Assembly (NCBI GenBank): GCA_003263775.1
Contig: JYJJ01000052.1
Location: 62,001-126,000 of the forward strand
Length of the DNA: 64,000 nt
Direction: 5' to 3'
Source of the DNA: Vibrio maritimus
GTDB lineage: Bacteria; Pseudomonadota; Gammaproteobacteria; Enterobacterales; Vibrionaceae
The notes beneath the pieces are model-generated. The model was not told the origin of the DNA. It ran no database searches and saw nothing but the letters and a program-made list of their open reading frames with translations. A program made the translations under genes and the position numbers. Below, piece after piece: positions 49,027 to 59,334 of the stretch (position 1 is its first letter; the number at the start of each line of letters is the position of its first letter).

Positions 49027-49478
49027 TCAATCAGCTCTTTCAATCAACAGCGTAATGCCATCCACATCGATGACTTTGACTAAGGTTCCCGAAGGTAGGG
49101 CTTTGTCACTGTAGGCAGACCAAGAGGTATCACCTAATTTGATACGGCATTTACCACGATTGATGTCTTCTTCAAGTATGGTGGTTTGCCCAAGCAGTTG
49201 CTTGTCTTTTTGGTTGAGGTCACGCTGTTGATCGGAGTGTTTGTCGACCTTATGTTGTTTGCGCCACCAAAGCCAGGTAAGGGCGAGAGAGAACACACCA
49301 AAGCTCACCCATTGAAGTTGCCAACTGATGGGTACAAACGCCAATACAATGCCAACCAGCATCGCTGAGATGCCAAGCCACAACATATACCAGCCGTGCC
49401 AAGCAGCTCGCCGCAAAGCAGCAGTAAACCTAGGGCTAACCAGTGCCAATAGTTAACTTGGCTGAGTAATTCAATCAC
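49027..49478 (-). CDS. nfeD: NfeD family membrane protein (frame broken)
   Basis: The protein has an N-terminal membrane part ([20 protein letters not shown] and following helices) and a C-terminal OB-fold domain ([23 protein letters not shown]), the NfeD layout. NfeD partners of SPFH proteins act in membrane quality control. The frame breaks near 49390 (one extra T gives GTAGYMLWLGI). The start is GTG 49478, overlapping the qmcA stop, so the two genes are coupled. Confidence 0.85.
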
Positions 49479-50410
49479 GCTTTATCCTCATTGTTGCTTG
49501 CTTTCGATTGGTTGAACATTTCCGCAATACCGGCAACAGAGCCCATTAGTCCAGTCGCTTCAAGTGGTAGCATGATGATCTTACCGTTCTCAGCCTGACC
49601 AATCGTTTTCAGCGCTTCAGTATAACCTTGTGCGATGAAGTAGTTCACCGCTTGCATATCACCTTGTGCAATGGCTGTTGATACCATCTCGGTTGCTTTG
49701 GCCTCAGCTTCAGCGGCACGCTCACGCGCTTCTGCTTGAAGTATAGCAGCCTGCTTGTCGCCCTCAGCTTTGAGGATTTCAGACTGCTTTTGACCTTCCG
49801 CGCGTAGAATTTCAGCCTGACGAACACCTTCTGCTTCTAGGATCTCAGCTCGCTTATTACGCTCGGCTTTCATTTGTGCATTCATCGCTGCAGTTAGGTC
49901 AGCTGGTGGCTGAACGTCACGGATTTCAATACGAGTGACTTTTACGCCCCAAGGGTTGGTGGCTTCATCGACGATAGAAAGCAGCTTGGTATTGATGGAG
50001 TCACGCTGGCTGAGCATTTCATCCAGCTCCATAGAGCCAAGTACGGTACGCATGTTAGTCAGTGTTAGGTTACGAATCGCATGTTCAAGGTCGTTAACCT
50101 CATAAGCGGCTTTTGCTGCATCGACCACTTGTACAAAGCAAACCGCATCAATAACCACGTTGGCGTTGTCGCGTGAAATAACTTCTTGCGGTGGAATATC
50201 CAGTACGCGTTCCATCATATTCACTTTGTTACCGACACTATCGATAAAAGGAATGATGAGGTTTAGACCTGGTTTGAGTGAGTGGGTGTAGCGTCCAAAT
50301 CGCTCCACCGTCCAGTTGTTGCCTTGTGGAACGGTTTTTACCCCTGCGACGATAAAGACAACAGCAACAAGAATAAACCCGCCAATAGTGATCATTGCAT
50401 CAATAGCCAT
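49475..50410 (-). CDS. qmcA: SPFH/band 7 membrane protein
   Basis: QmcA-like stomatin protein. One N-terminal membrane helix ([19 protein letters not shown]) anchors an SPFH domain ([22 protein letters not shown]). A coiled coil made of [18 protein letters not shown] repeats follows, ending before residue 235. Such proteins assemble into ring-like membrane cages and partner with NfeD and proteases. The 311-residue length is normal. Confidence 0.93.
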   Translation of the reverse strand: MAIDAMITIGGFILVAVVFIVAGVKTVPQGNNWTVERFGRYTHSLKPGLNLIIPFIDSVGNKVNMMERVLDIPPQEVISRDNANVVIDAVCFVQVVDAAKAAYEVNDLEHAIRNLTLTNMRTVLGSMELDEMLSQRDSINTKLLSIVDEATNPWGVKVTRIEIRDVQPPADLTAAMNAQMKAERNKRAEILEAEGVRQAEILRAEGQKQSEILKAEGDKQAAILQAEARERAAEAEAKATEMVSTAIAQGDMQAVNYFIAQGYTEALKTIGQAENGKIIMLPLEATGLMGSVAGIAEMFNQSKASNNEDKA

Positions 50411-50564
50411 GACAATTTCCCTGTATTAAAAATGTACACCTTCTCAATAGTATACAGTTTAGTTGAGACATTTATGTGTAATGAAGTGTATTTTTGCGAT
50501 GGGTAATTATTAGTTGTATCAGTAGCTTATGCGGCAGGTTAACAAGTGTAGTTCACGGGAATAT

Positions 50565-50590
50565 GAAAAAAGGGACGCAAAGGTCCCTTT
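50565..50590 (-). terminator. terminator of cnoX
   Basis: AAAGGGACC pairs with GGTCCCTTT, read on the minus strand, and is followed by T bases. It ends the cnoX transcript just before the qmcA promoter region. Confidence 0.75.
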
Positions 50591-50614
50591 CATGAATCAC
50601 AGAATGTCTTGCGA

Positions 50615-51468
50615 CTAGTACAGCAAAGAATACAGCTGACGGCGATATTTCGCAGCAATTGGGTTGCCTTGACCGAGTGCCGACAAGATATCCATAAATG
50701 ACTTTTTCAATTCGCCGTCAAGGGCATTTAGGTTACGGCTTAGCGGTGTCCACATAAGCTCAAGCGCCTCTTCATCACGGTTTACTTGGTGATATTGAAG
50801 CGCCAGTTCAGCCACGAGCTTAAGGTCTTCTGGGTTTGCTTGCAGCGCGGCTTCCAGTGATTGAATCTCTGGCTGTCCGCCGCTTGTTTGTGCAGCTCAA
50901 GTTTCGCAATCAAGCTCTTATAGAAGTTGTCTTTGTACTCCATTGGGATGGTATTAAGGACAGCTTCTGCTACATCAAACTGATTAGTTTCCAGTAGACA
51001 CTGCGCAAGCGCGAGTTTGATTTCGCCTTTTTGCTTGTACTCGTCTGATAGGCTGTTAAGTAACTCAATTGCGGACTCGTATTCACCTTGCTGAGATAGC
51101 TCTAGTGCTTTGCGTGCATTTAGCTCATCTTCACTTGGTAGGTGCTTAGCCAGCATGGCTTTCACTGCTTCGATAGGCTGAGGTCCGCCTAGGCCGTCAA
51201 CCGGCTGGCCATTAACAAACAGCGCAATGGTGGGTAGCGCTTGAACGCCAAACTGACCAGCGATAGCTTGCTGCTCTTCACAGTTGAGCAGTGCTAGGGA
51301 GAAGGCTCCGGCGTATTGCTCAGTCAGCGCTCGCAGTGATGGGATAATTTGCGCACTTTCTTCACTCATTGGTGCCCAAAAATGGATTAGCACAGGCGCG
51401 GTCATTGAGCCTTCTAATACTTGGCGAAAGTTTTGTTCGTTTAACTCCACAATGGTCGCAGGTTGCAT
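50615..51468 (-). CDS. cnoX: thioredoxin-like chaperedoxin CnoX (frame broken)
   Basis: CnoX (YbbN) is a holdase that protects proteins from oxidation and hands them to GroEL. The thioredoxin fold (VLIHFWAPMSEESAQIIPSL) lacks the CxxC motif, as in other CnoX proteins. TPR-like helices (ALAQCLLETNQFDVAEAVL) form the C-terminal half. The frame breaks near 50872 (one extra C gives DSPEIQSLEAALQANPE). The repaired length is 284 residues, the same as in E. coli. Confidence 0.9.
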
Positions 51469-51570
51469 TGAGTGTTCCTTGTAGGTGATGTCTATCGTTC
51501 TTAGTTCAAGATTGGTATCAATGACCGAAAATTCAAGGTTATGCGCAGAGAAATGGGAAGATTAGATGCC

Positions 51571-51599
51571 AAAACGCCGCACTATAAAGCGCGGCGTTA
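51571..51599 (-). terminator. hairpin upstream of cnoX, possible minus-strand terminator
   Basis: AACGCCGC pairs with GCGGCGTT around a ten-base loop. On the minus strand T bases follow, so it can end a short transcript that enters from the ybbO-cnoX gap. Confidence 0.6.
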
Positions 51600-51631
51600 A
51601 TGGATTCCAGAACGGCAGCAAGCAAAGGTGT

Positions 51632-51697
51632 CTAGAACATTACGAAGTAAGCTAGTGTAACCCCCACAGCTAACCAGTTAAGCTGATTTAGCGTCAT
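51632..51697 (-). CDS. candidate 21-residue hydrophobic peptide
   Basis: An ATG-started frame of 21 codons, MTLNQLNWLAVGVTLAYFVM plus one final F, looks like a single membrane helix. It sits upstream of a hairpin on the same strand (51571-51599) in an otherwise empty gap. There is no convincing ribosome binding site, and it may be chance. I offer it as a candidate small membrane protein only. Confidence 0.35.
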   Translation of the reverse strand: MTLNQLNWLAVGVTLAYFVMF

Positions 51698-51852
51698 TTT
51701 CGTTGTAATCCACGTGAATGCTGTGAGTTAGATATTGCTCTGGCATTTTGTCTTAAGGTAACGATACCTGAAGAAGTGATGCGCAGTGTGGTTTCACCAC
51801 GGTGGTTAATATAACGTTTAATTGTGACACTAAAATTACAAGTGATCGTTTT

Positions 51853-52680
51853 TTATGCAGCCTTTCGCAGAATAGGATCTAACCACTTGCTAGGAAGGAT
51901 CCGTTTTAGTACAGCGAACACTTTGGTTGGCGTAGTAATACGATAGCGCAGTTTTGGTGACTGAGATTCAAGCGCATGCAGCAAGGGCGGTACGCAAGAC
52001 TCTGGTGGTAGCACGAATTGGTTACCAGAGGCATCTGCAGATAGGCGGGTAAGCTGCTGTTCGTATTGCGTTCGATGCGGGCTTGATTCAACGTTAATCC
52101 ATTGTAAAAACGCACGTTTAGCATTGGCTCTAAATTGGGTTTCGATAGGGCCAGGCTCAATCAATGAAATGTGTATACCGGTTTGGTGCAGTTCTAGACG
52201 CAATGTATCTGTCCAGCCTTCAAGGGCAAATTTGGAGGCGTTGTACGCGCCGCGATACTTCATTGCGGCAAATCCAAGCACTGAGCTGTTTTGTATGATG
52301 CGGCCTTCACCTTGCGCACGCATGATTGGGAGAATTTGCTTAGTGAGTTCATGCCAGCCAAAAACGTTGGCTTCGAACTGCGCTCGTAGGGCGTCGGTTG
52401 GCAGATCTTCTAATGCACCAGGCTGGCCGTAAGCACCGTTGTTAAACAGGCCATAGAGTCGTCCTTCAGTTAGGGCAAGGGTTTTTTGAACGGCCAGTTT
52501 AATGCTTTTGGGATCTGCAAGATCAAGCTGTATGCAGGTCAATCCTTCTTGTTGCAGCCGTGTCACATCCGCTTCTTGGCGGCATGACGCAATGACTTGG
52601 TATCCTTGTTTTTGAAGTGCATGCGCGGCGACATAACCGATGCCGCTAGAACACCCTGTGATGAGTACTGACTTGGCCAT
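51853..52680 (-). CDS. ybbO: short-chain dehydrogenase, YbbO-like
   Basis: The cofactor loop is LITGCSSGIGYVAA near residue 7, NNGAYG follows, the catalytic region is NSSVLGFAAMKYRGAYNASKFALEGW, and SLIEPGPIETQF comes next. It resembles E. coli YbbO, which neighbours cnoX and qmcA there as well. YbbO is reported to reduce retinal and other aldehydes; the substrate here is unknown. The length is 275 residues. Confidence 0.85.
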   Translation of the reverse strand: MAKSVLITGCSSGIGYVAAHALQKQGYQVIASCRQEADVTRLQQEGLTCIQLDLADPKSIKLAVQKTLALTEGRLYGLFNNGAYGQPGALEDLPTDALRAQFEANVFGWHELTKQILPIMRAQGEGRIIQNSSVLGFAAMKYRGAYNASKFALEGWTDTLRLELHQTGIHISLIEPGPIETQFRANAKRAFLQWINVESSPHRTQYEQQLTRLSADASGNQFVLPPESCVPPLLHALESQSPKLRYRITTPTKVFAVLKRILPSKWLDPILRKAA

Positions 52681-52745
52681 TACTTAACTAACCCTATGAT
52701 TTATTTTCAACTACCTTACCGACACTTCATAGGGAGTAGCAAGTA

Positions 52746-53658
52746 TTACCGTGCATTAGTGATGATGTTTTTTAAAGCAGTATCGATATGAGGGAAAGAG
52801 AAGTTAAACCCCATCTCGTGAGCTTCTTGGGCTTGGCTCGAACGCTGTCAAACAGCAGACACGAAGACTCACCCATTGCGAGTTTCAATGCCCATTTTGG
52901 CGTCATCAAGAAGTGCGGTCGTCCCAGTGTGCTTGCTAGTGTTTTGCTGAATGTTGCGTTAGAAACGGCGTGGGGCGCACAGAGGTTGTAAGGACCGACG
53001 GCATGATCGGTCTCAAGCAAGAACACAATCCCACGCACCATATCCAGAAGATGGATCCACGGCATGTATTGTGCGCCATCACCGATAGGACCACCAACAC
53101 CCAGTTTGTATGGCAGCATCATTTTCGCCAAGCGCCGCCGCCATCACCAAGTACCACTCCCGTTCTTAGAATGCACACGCGAGTATGATCCGATTGGGCA
53201 CGCATAGCGATCTGCTCCCAACGGTCACATACCGTATGAGCGAAATTGTCATGGTGTACTTTTAAGCTTTCATCAAAAGGGTGATCTTGTTGATCGCCAT
53301 AGTAGCCCACCGCCGATCCGCTGATGAACGTTGATGGAGGTTTGGTACTGGCATGGATCAACTCAACAATCTTTTCTGTTACCTTCCAGCGGCTGTCGCA
53401 GATACGCTGCTTTTGCGCTGCACTCCAGCGTTTGTCGGCGATAGGTTCTCCAGCCAAGTTAATGACGGCGTCAAACTCGTTGAGGTCGCTATAAGTATCG
53501 AGGGAATCAATGTAGTCAATGTTGCCAACGTCGGTGTGATTGAGGATACGTTTAGCTGCAGCAACATCGCGGGTAAGCAGCGTCACACTGTGGGTGGTGA
53601 GATGCTTGAGTAGCTCACGTCCTATAAAGCCGGTCCCGCCGGTTAATAACAGCTTCAT
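52746..53658 (-). CDS. yfcH: NAD-dependent epimerase-like protein YfcH (frame broken twice)
   Basis: A Rossmann fold starts at LLTGGTGFIGRELL. SAVGYYGDQQDHPFDE and LRTGVVLGDGGGAL are typical of the TIGR01777 group, whose substrate is unknown. Breaks are near 53130 (an added base gives GALAKMMLPYKLG) and near 52823 (an added base gives TEMGFNFSFPHIDTAL). The repaired protein has 304 residues. Confidence 0.88.
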
Positions 53659-53909
53659 TCTCTCTCCTCTAACAGTAGCTCTTCGCTACTAAGACACGCC
53701 TCGTCGCGGGCATTTGGGTTTAAATATAGCAATGAATCAGGGAATTAACTAACACAACTGCAGCGGATCATTATATGTAGCACAGCCGCTTTGGTTCACA
53801 AAAACAGCACTCTTTTCGTGGCAGCACCGACAGTGCCTTATATGTCACACTTTCTTACACTTTTCTTTGCCATCATTATATTAGTGAAGGCTGGATAAGG
53901 GAGGTGCCC

Positions 53910-54643
53910 ATGCAAGGTTTGAAATCACTCCTTGGCGCTATGATAAATAGCTTTAAGGATCTTATGCCTATCGTCCTTGTCGTTTTGTTCTTTCAGCTCG
54001 TTGTTCTTCAAGAGCCTCTCCCTAACGTTCTCTCGATTCTGTTCGGCTTACTGCTGGTTGTACTTGGTCTGACTTTCTTTGTCTTTGGTCTTGAAATGGG
54101 GCTGTTTCCCATCGGTGAAACCATGGCGCAATCATTCGCCCGCAAAGGGAGCGTGTTTTGGCTCATGGTGTTTTCTTTTTGTTTGGGCTTTGGCACTACC
54201 ATTGCTGAACCTGCGCTGACCGCTGTTTCTGCTGAAGCTGCTGAGGTCGCTGCCAAGGGCGGTATTATCCCAATGACCGATGATTCAATGCAAAGCTATG
54301 CCGATGGACTGCGTCTTTCTGTGGCGATTTCTGTTGGGCTAGCATCGTACTTGGCGTGCTGAGGATACTTAAAGGTTGGCCTATTCATGTGTTGATTATT
54401 GGCGGCTATATTGGCGTCGTGGTGTTAACTTGGTTTGCCCCAGAATACATTATCGGCGTTGCCTATGACTCGGGAGGGGTCACGACCTCAACCATAACTG
54501 TCCCCTTAGTCACCGCGCTTGGGGTTGGTCTGGCAAGCACGATTAAAGGCCGGAATCCTATGTTGGATGGCTTTGGACTGATTGCCTTTGCGTCCTTGTT
54601 ACCCATGATGTTTGTGATGGTTTATGGGATGGTGATGGTATGA
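53910..54643 (+). CDS. DUF1538 membrane protein, first copy (frame broken)
   Basis: This is a polytopic membrane protein with about seven helices. Family marks are [29 protein letters not shown] and [16 protein letters not shown]. Strong SD (AAGGGAGG) precedes ATG 53910. The frame breaks near 54354 (one extra G gives [12 protein letters not shown]), so the gene is one of about 245 residues. The protein is likely a transporter or channel of unknown substrate. The stop overlaps the next start (ATGA). Confidence 0.85.
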
Positions 54644-55481
54644 GCTTTGTTTGGGAGTTTTTACACACGTTACTCATGACCATTCGCGATGTCACGCCGA
54701 TCATGGTCATCATCTTTGGTTTTCAATTTGCCATTCTCAAGAAGCCTATCGCTAACCCGGTCAAAGTTATGATTGGCTTTGCTTATGTGATTGTTGGTCT
54801 GAGCCTATTTTTAGTCGGCCTAGAGCTTGCGCTGTTCCCACTGGGTGAAACCATGGCAATGCAGCTCACTGCACCAGACTTTCTCAATCAAGTGCGTATT
54901 ACCTTAGGCGGTACTCTCGAGTGGATAGATTACTACTGGGTTTTCTTGTTCGCGTTTTGTATCGGGTTTAGTACTACCATTGCAGAGCCTTCACTGCTTG
55001 CTGTGGCGATCAAAGCGAATCAAGTGTCTGCAGGGGCAATATCGGTGAATGGCCTTAGAATTGCAGTTGCACTTGGCGTGGCGGTAGGTATTGCTCTAGG
55101 CAGTTATCGTATTGTTGTCGGCGATCCTATTCACTATTACATCATTGCCGGTTACATACTGGTGGTGATCCAAACCTATTACGCGCCGAAATTTATTGTC
55201 CCACTTGCTTATGATTCTGGCGGGGTGACAACGTCAACGGTAACGGTACCGCTGGTGACGGCGCTTGGCCTTGGCTTAGCATCAACAGTCCCAGGTAGGA
55301 ATCCAATGATAGATGGCTTTGGTCTCATTGCTTTTGCCAGTCTATTTCCGATTATTTCTGTAATGGCGTATGCCCAGCTTACTCAATATTTAACGCTCGT
55401 TCTTCTGCCGATCATAGCTCTACAGAAGAGCAGGACGCCGAACATCATCTTACTTCTAAGGAGAAGAACAATGCGCTTTAA
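54640..55481 (+). CDS. DUF1538 membrane protein, second copy (frame broken)
   Basis: It repeats the motifs of the first copy: [29 protein letters not shown] and [16 protein letters not shown], so the pair arose by duplication. As written the frame runs on without a stop into the P-II gene, which would give one 393-residue fusion. One added base near 55408 instead gives a hydrophilic end ([17 protein letters not shown]...) and a stop at 55481, about 280 residues. The strong SD before the P-II start also argues for separate genes. Confidence 0.8.
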
Positions 55482-55821
55482 ACTGATCCTTGCGTTTGTA
55501 GAAGATAGCAAGACAGAGCAAGTGTTGGATGCGGCTCGTGACGCAGGCGCGACCGGTGCAACAGTCATTAACAATGCTAGAGGTGAAGGCCTCAATAAGA
55601 AGCAAACCTTTTTTGGTCTGACCTTAGAGGTGCAAAAAGATGTGGTGTTGTTTGTGGTCGAAGAGCATTTATCTCGCCACATATTAGAGACGATTAGCCA
55701 AGTAGGGGAGTTTGACCAAACGTCGGGACAAGGGATAGCAGTACAAATAGATATAGAAGATGCAGTGGGTGTCGCTCATCAAGTAGAGACATTGACCAAA
55801 GTTGTGGAGGACGAACTATGA
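55471..55821 (+). CDS. P-II-like signal protein
   Basis: The 116 residues fit the P-II/GlnB fold: [20 protein letters not shown], then GATGATVINNARGEG in the T-loop region, and a VEEHLSRHILETISQVGEF helix. AAGGAG lies 9 bases before ATG 55471. The T-loop is not that of GlnB (no clear uridylylated tyrosine). P-II proteins often sit beside the transporters they regulate, here the DUF1538 pair, so a gating role in response to a nucleotide is plausible. Confidence 0.8.
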   Translation: MRFKLILAFVEDSKTEQVLDAARDAGATGATVINNARGEGLNKKQTFFGLTLEVQKDVVLFVVEEHLSRHILETISQVGEFDQTSGQGIAVQIDIEDAVGVAHQVETLTKVVEDEL

Positions 55822-56222
55822 GTCAGCAGAAAAGGGTAAGCGTACGCGATGTGATGGCCAACACTTATGTGATGGTCGATGGGCTTAAAACCGTGCACGA
55901 TGGGATTGTATTGGCGAAAGAGCATCGAGTGAAAGCGCTGGTGGTTGAAAAGCGATGCGATGATGATGAATTTGGTATTGTGCTCATGAACGACATCGCC
56001 AAAAAGGTGTTGGCGCGCAACCGCTCTCCACAGCGTACGAATATCTATGAAATCATGACTAAGCCTGCTTTGTGTGTCGATCCGAATATGAATGTGAAGT
56101 ACTGCGCCCGATTGTTTGAGCGATTTGGGATCAGCAGAGCGCCAGTGATTGAAGACGGGCGTGTGATTGGTATGGTTAGTTACAATAACATTGTTGTGAA
56201 CGGGATGCTCGGGCTCGATTAG
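55818..56222 (+). CDS. CBS-domain protein
   Basis: Two CBS repeats fill the 134 residues: VRDVMANTYVMVDGLKTVHDG with ALVVEKRCDDDEFGIV, then IMTKPALCVDPNMNVKYCARLF with ISRAPVIEDGRVIGMVSYN. CBS pairs bind adenosine nucleotides. The gene starts inside the end of the P-II gene (ATGA), so the four genes form one operon with two small sensor proteins. Confidence 0.85.
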   Translation: MSQQKRVSVRDVMANTYVMVDGLKTVHDGIVLAKEHRVKALVVEKRCDDDEFGIVLMNDIAKKVLARNRSPQRTNIYEIMTKPALCVDPNMNVKYCARLFERFGISRAPVIEDGRVIGMVSYNNIVVNGMLGLD

Positions 56223-56283
56223 CTCTGTACCGTGTTGGTAAGTTCGATACAATAGCCACAAAGAAAGTGTTGGAGAAAAATCA

Positions 56284-56829
56284 ATGAAACTGTTCTTTGC
56301 GTCGGACTTACACGGCAGCCAAGAAGCCACCGAGCAAGTGTTGGAGCATTACCGCCGCTCAGGGGCTGAACATCTGGTGATTTTGGGGGATGTTCTCAAT
56401 CATGGTCCAAGAAACCCAGTCCCAGGCAGTTATAACCCTCCGAAGGTCGCAGAGCTTCTTAATGCACATAAGCAAGAGATCATTGCGGTTCGCGGTAATT
56501 GTGACAGTGAAGTGGATCAGATGCTGCTTGAGTTTCCAATGATGAGCGATTACGCCTGGGTGATGTTGCCGACCGGGCAGCGTGTATTTCTAACCCATGG
56601 CCACTTGTACAACAGTGATAAGCGTCCGCCACTCAAGCATGGCGATGTCATTGCCCATGGTCATACTCATATTCCCGTTGCCGAGTGGCAAGGTGAGCAG
56701 ATCATCTTTAATCCGGGGTCGATAACTTTCCCGCGCAATGAGTTTGCGGCGAGCTTTGGTCTGCTGGAAGATAATAGACTCAGTGTTCAAACCTTTGATG
56801 GTGAAGTGCTGGCCTCTATAGAGTTGTAA
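56284..56829 (+). CDS. yfcE: metallophosphoesterase YfcE
   Basis: YfcE is a Mn-dependent phosphodiesterase of unknown natural substrate. The metal motifs are FASDLHGS near residue 5, LGDVLNHGPRN, VRGNCDSEVD, HGH and AHGHTHIP near residue 125, followed by NPGSITFPRN. The length is 181 residues. It lies 61 bases after the CBS gene. Confidence 0.93.
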   Translation: MKLFFASDLHGSQEATEQVLEHYRRSGAEHLVILGDVLNHGPRNPVPGSYNPPKVAELLNAHKQEIIAVRGNCDSEVDQMLLEFPMMSDYAWVMLPTGQRVFLTHGHLYNSDKRPPLKHGDVIAHGHTHIPVAEWQGEQIIFNPGSITFPRNEFAASFGLLEDNRLSVQTFDGEVLASIEL

Positions 56830-56870
56830 CTCGATTCACTATTAAGATGAAACACCAAACAGCAGGTATA

Positions 56871-56901
56871 AAAAAACGCAGCGATTAAGCTGCGTTTTTT
56901 C
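56871..56901. terminator. bidirectional terminator between yfcE and crr
   Basis: AAAACGCAGC pairs with GCTGCGTTTT around GATTAA, with A- and T-runs outside. Confidence 0.88.
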
Positions 56902-56918
56902 TACTTCGAGATAACTAA

Positions 56919-57428
56919 TTACTTAGTTACACGTAGTACAGGTGTTTCGCCAACAGTCACGGCACCAGCAAGCTTGTTAAGCTCTTTGATTTCGTCCATG
57001 TTAGAGATAACTACAGGCGTTAGCGTTGATTTCGCTTTCTCTTCTAGAAGAGCTAGATCGAATTCAATGATAGTGTCGCCAGCTTTAACAGTTTGGCCTT
57101 CTTCAGCGATACGCTTGAAGCCTTCGCCTTTCAGTTCAACTGTGTCGATACCGAAGTGAACAAATAGCTCGATGCCGTCGTCAGATTCGATTGAGAACGC
57201 GTGGTTCGTTTCGAAGATCTTACCGATAGTACCGTTTACAGGAGCTACCATCTTGTCACCAGCTGGCTTGATTGCAATACCGTCACCAACGATTTTCTCA
57301 GCGAATACTACGTCTGGCACATCTTCGATGTTTACGATTTCACCAGATAGAGGTGCGATAATTTCGATTGCACCAGTGTCAGCGCTGTCGTCAGATACTA
57401 GCTTCTTCAGTTTGTCAAACAGACCCAT
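56919..57428 (-). CDS. crr: glucose-specific PTS enzyme IIA
   Basis: EIIA-Glc passes phosphate to the glucose permease and controls adenylate cyclase and sugar permeases. The phosphorylated histidine is in [10 protein letters not shown] near residue 91 and its partner in FETNHAFSI near residue 76. The 169-residue length is as in E. coli. It is last in ptsH-ptsI-crr. Confidence 0.96.
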   Translation of the reverse strand: MGLFDKLKKLVSDDSADTGAIEIIAPLSGEIVNIEDVPDVVFAEKIVGDGIAIKPAGDKMVAPVNGTIGKIFETNHAFSIESDDGIELFVHFGIDTVELKGEGFKRIAEEGQTVKAGDTIIEFDLALLEEKAKSTLTPVVISNMDEIKELNKLAGAVTVGETPVLRVTK

Positions 57429-57469
57429 GTCGTGCTCCTAAAGGTTTGATTTTAATCTAGTCAATTATA

Positions 57470-59197
57470 TTAGCAGTTTGTCTTTTCTGCGATAAATTTT
57501 TCGACGTGCGCTTCAATTTCTGCTGCAGTCGCCATTTGTAGCGCTTCATCAGCCATTGCTTTAACTTCAGAGAAGTTAGCGTTGCGGATTACTTTCTTAA
57601 CCTTAGGAATTGAAATACCGCTCATACTAAATTCGTCTAGACCCATGCCTAGCAGAAGTAGAGTCGCACGCTCGTCGCCGGCAAGCTCACCACACATACC
57701 AGTCCACTTGCCTTCTTTGTGAGAAGCGTCGATCACTTGCTTGATTACTGTTAGTACAGCAGGTGATAGTGGGTTATATAGGTGAGAAATCAGCTCATTA
57801 CCACGGTCTACAGCTAGAGTATACTGAGTTAGGTCGTTTGTACCAATACTAAAGAATGAAACTTCTTTCGCAAGGTGGTGAGCGATTGCTGCAGCAGCAG
57901 GCGTTTCAACCATTACACCGATTTCGATGTTTTCGTCGAATGCTAGACCTTCAGCGCGAAGTTCTGCTTTGTACTCTTCGATAGCGGCTTTCAGCTCGCG
58001 GATTTCTTCAACAGAAATGATCATCGGGAACATGATGCGTAGCTTACCGTGTGCAGATGCACGTAGGATACCACGTAGCTGGTCACGAAGGATTTCACGA
58101 CGATCCAAGCTGATACGTACTGCACGCCAGCCTAGGAACGGGTTCATTTCTTGAGGTAGGTCTAGGTATGGTAGATCTTTATCACCACCGATATCCATAG
58201 TACGGATGATTACCGCGTGACCGTGCATTGCTTCCGCAACTTCTTTGTAAGCTTGGTACTGTTCTTCTTCAGTAGGAAGAGCAGTGCGGTCCATGAATAG
58301 GAATTCTGTACGATACAGACCAACACCTTCGCCGCCGTTGCGGTTGATGCCATCACAGTCTTTCACTGTACCGATGTTACCGCAAACTTCTACACGGTGG
58401 CCGTCTAGAGTTTCTGCAGGTAGGTCTTTAAGTTTTGCTAGTTCCTCTTTTTCAGCAAGGAACGCTTCACGTACCGCTTGAGCTTCGTCAATCTCAGCTT
58501 GAGTTGGGTTCACAATGATCTTGTTGTTCATTGCATCAAGAACCAACATGTCGCCGTTGTTCACTTTCTTAGTGATGTCGTTAGTACCAACAATCGCAGG
58601 AAGTTCTAGTGAACGTGCCATGATAGAAGTGTGCGAAGTACGACCGCCGATGTCACAAGCAAAACCAAGTACGTAGTCTAGGTTGATTTGCGCTGTTTCA
58701 GATGGCGTTAGGTCGTAAGCCACTAGGATAACTTCTTCATCGATGTCACCTAGTGAAACGATGTTGATGCCTAGTGCGTTTTTAACAAAACGAGTACCGA
58801 TATCACGGATATCAGTTGCACGTTCTTTTAGGTATTCGTCATCTAGAGATTCTAGTGCAGTTGCTTGCTCTTCGATTACTGTGTGAATCGCATTGTCTGC
58901 AGATAGTTTGTCTTTCTTGATGAGTGCTAGGATTTCTTCTTCTAGCTCTTCATCTTCAAGAAGCATGATATGGCCTTCGAAGATAGCCTCTTTCTCTTCA
59001 CCAAAAGTTTCAAGCGCTTTTTGCTTAACAACTTCTAGCTGTTGAGCTGACTTGTTGCGAGCGTCAAAGAAACGCGCAACTTCTGCTTCAACTTGGTCAT
59101 CTGAAATAGTAGACGTGTTTAGAACAATTTCGTCTTCTTGAAGTAGTAGTGCTTTACCGATAGCAATACCAGGAGATGCTAGGATGCCTGAAATCAT
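57470..59197 (-). CDS. ptsI: PTS enzyme I
   Basis: Enzyme I phosphorylates HPr with phosphoenolpyruvate. The active histidine lies in [17 protein letters not shown] near residue 189. The C-terminal PEP-binding domain contains [13 protein letters not shown] and [16 protein letters not shown]. The 575-residue length is normal. It lies 137 bases after ptsH, more than in E. coli, and that gap holds a hairpin. Confidence 0.97.
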   Translation of the reverse strand: MISGILASPGIAIGKALLLQEDEIVLNTSTISDDQVEAEVARFFDARNKSAQQLEVVKQKALETFGEEKEAIFEGHIMLLEDEELEEEILALIKKDKLSADNAIHTVIEEQATALESLDDEYLKERATDIRDIGTRFVKNALGINIVSLGDIDEEVILVAYDLTPSETAQINLDYVLGFACDIGGRTSHTSIMARSLELPAIVGTNDITKKVNNGDMLVLDAMNNKIIVNPTQAEIDEAQAVREAFLAEKEELAKLKDLPAETLDGHRVEVCGNIGTVKDCDGINRNGGEGVGLYRTEFLFMDRTALPTEEEQYQAYKEVAEAMHGHAVIIRTMDIGGDKDLPYLDLPQEMNPFLGWRAVRISLDRREILRDQLRGILRASAHGKLRIMFPMIISVEEIRELKAAIEEYKAELRAEGLAFDENIEIGVMVETPAAAAIAHHLAKEVSFFSIGTNDLTQYTLAVDRGNELISHLYNPLSPAVLTVIKQVIDASHKEGKWTGMCGELAGDERATLLLLGMGLDEFSMSGISIPKVKKVIRNANFSEVKAMADEALQMATAAEIEAHVEKFIAEKTNC

Positions 59198-59288
59198 AGC
59201 TTTACCTTTATATGGTCTAGTGTATCAAAGATTGGATGGTTTTTTAGCCACTTATAATATGTAGCTGATAGCCCGAGCCATTTCCAAT

Positions 59289-59318
59289 AAAGCCATTCTG
59301 TTTTCACAAAATGGCTTT
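59289..59318 (-). repeat. hairpin in the ptsH-ptsI gap
   Basis: AAAGCCATT and AATGGCTTT form an inverted repeat around a 12-base loop between ptsH and ptsI. On the minus strand it could attenuate transcription or protect the ptsH message, so that HPr is made in excess over enzyme I. Confidence 0.55.
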
Positions 59319-59334
59319 AAGGAGAACTGGGTTC

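Larger units (their letters stand above)
51469..51852. other. intergenic region between cnoX and ybbO
   Basis: This 384-bp gap holds the hairpin and the short candidate peptide described separately, plus the promoter of cnoX. No longer gene or known RNA is visible. Confidence 0.5.
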
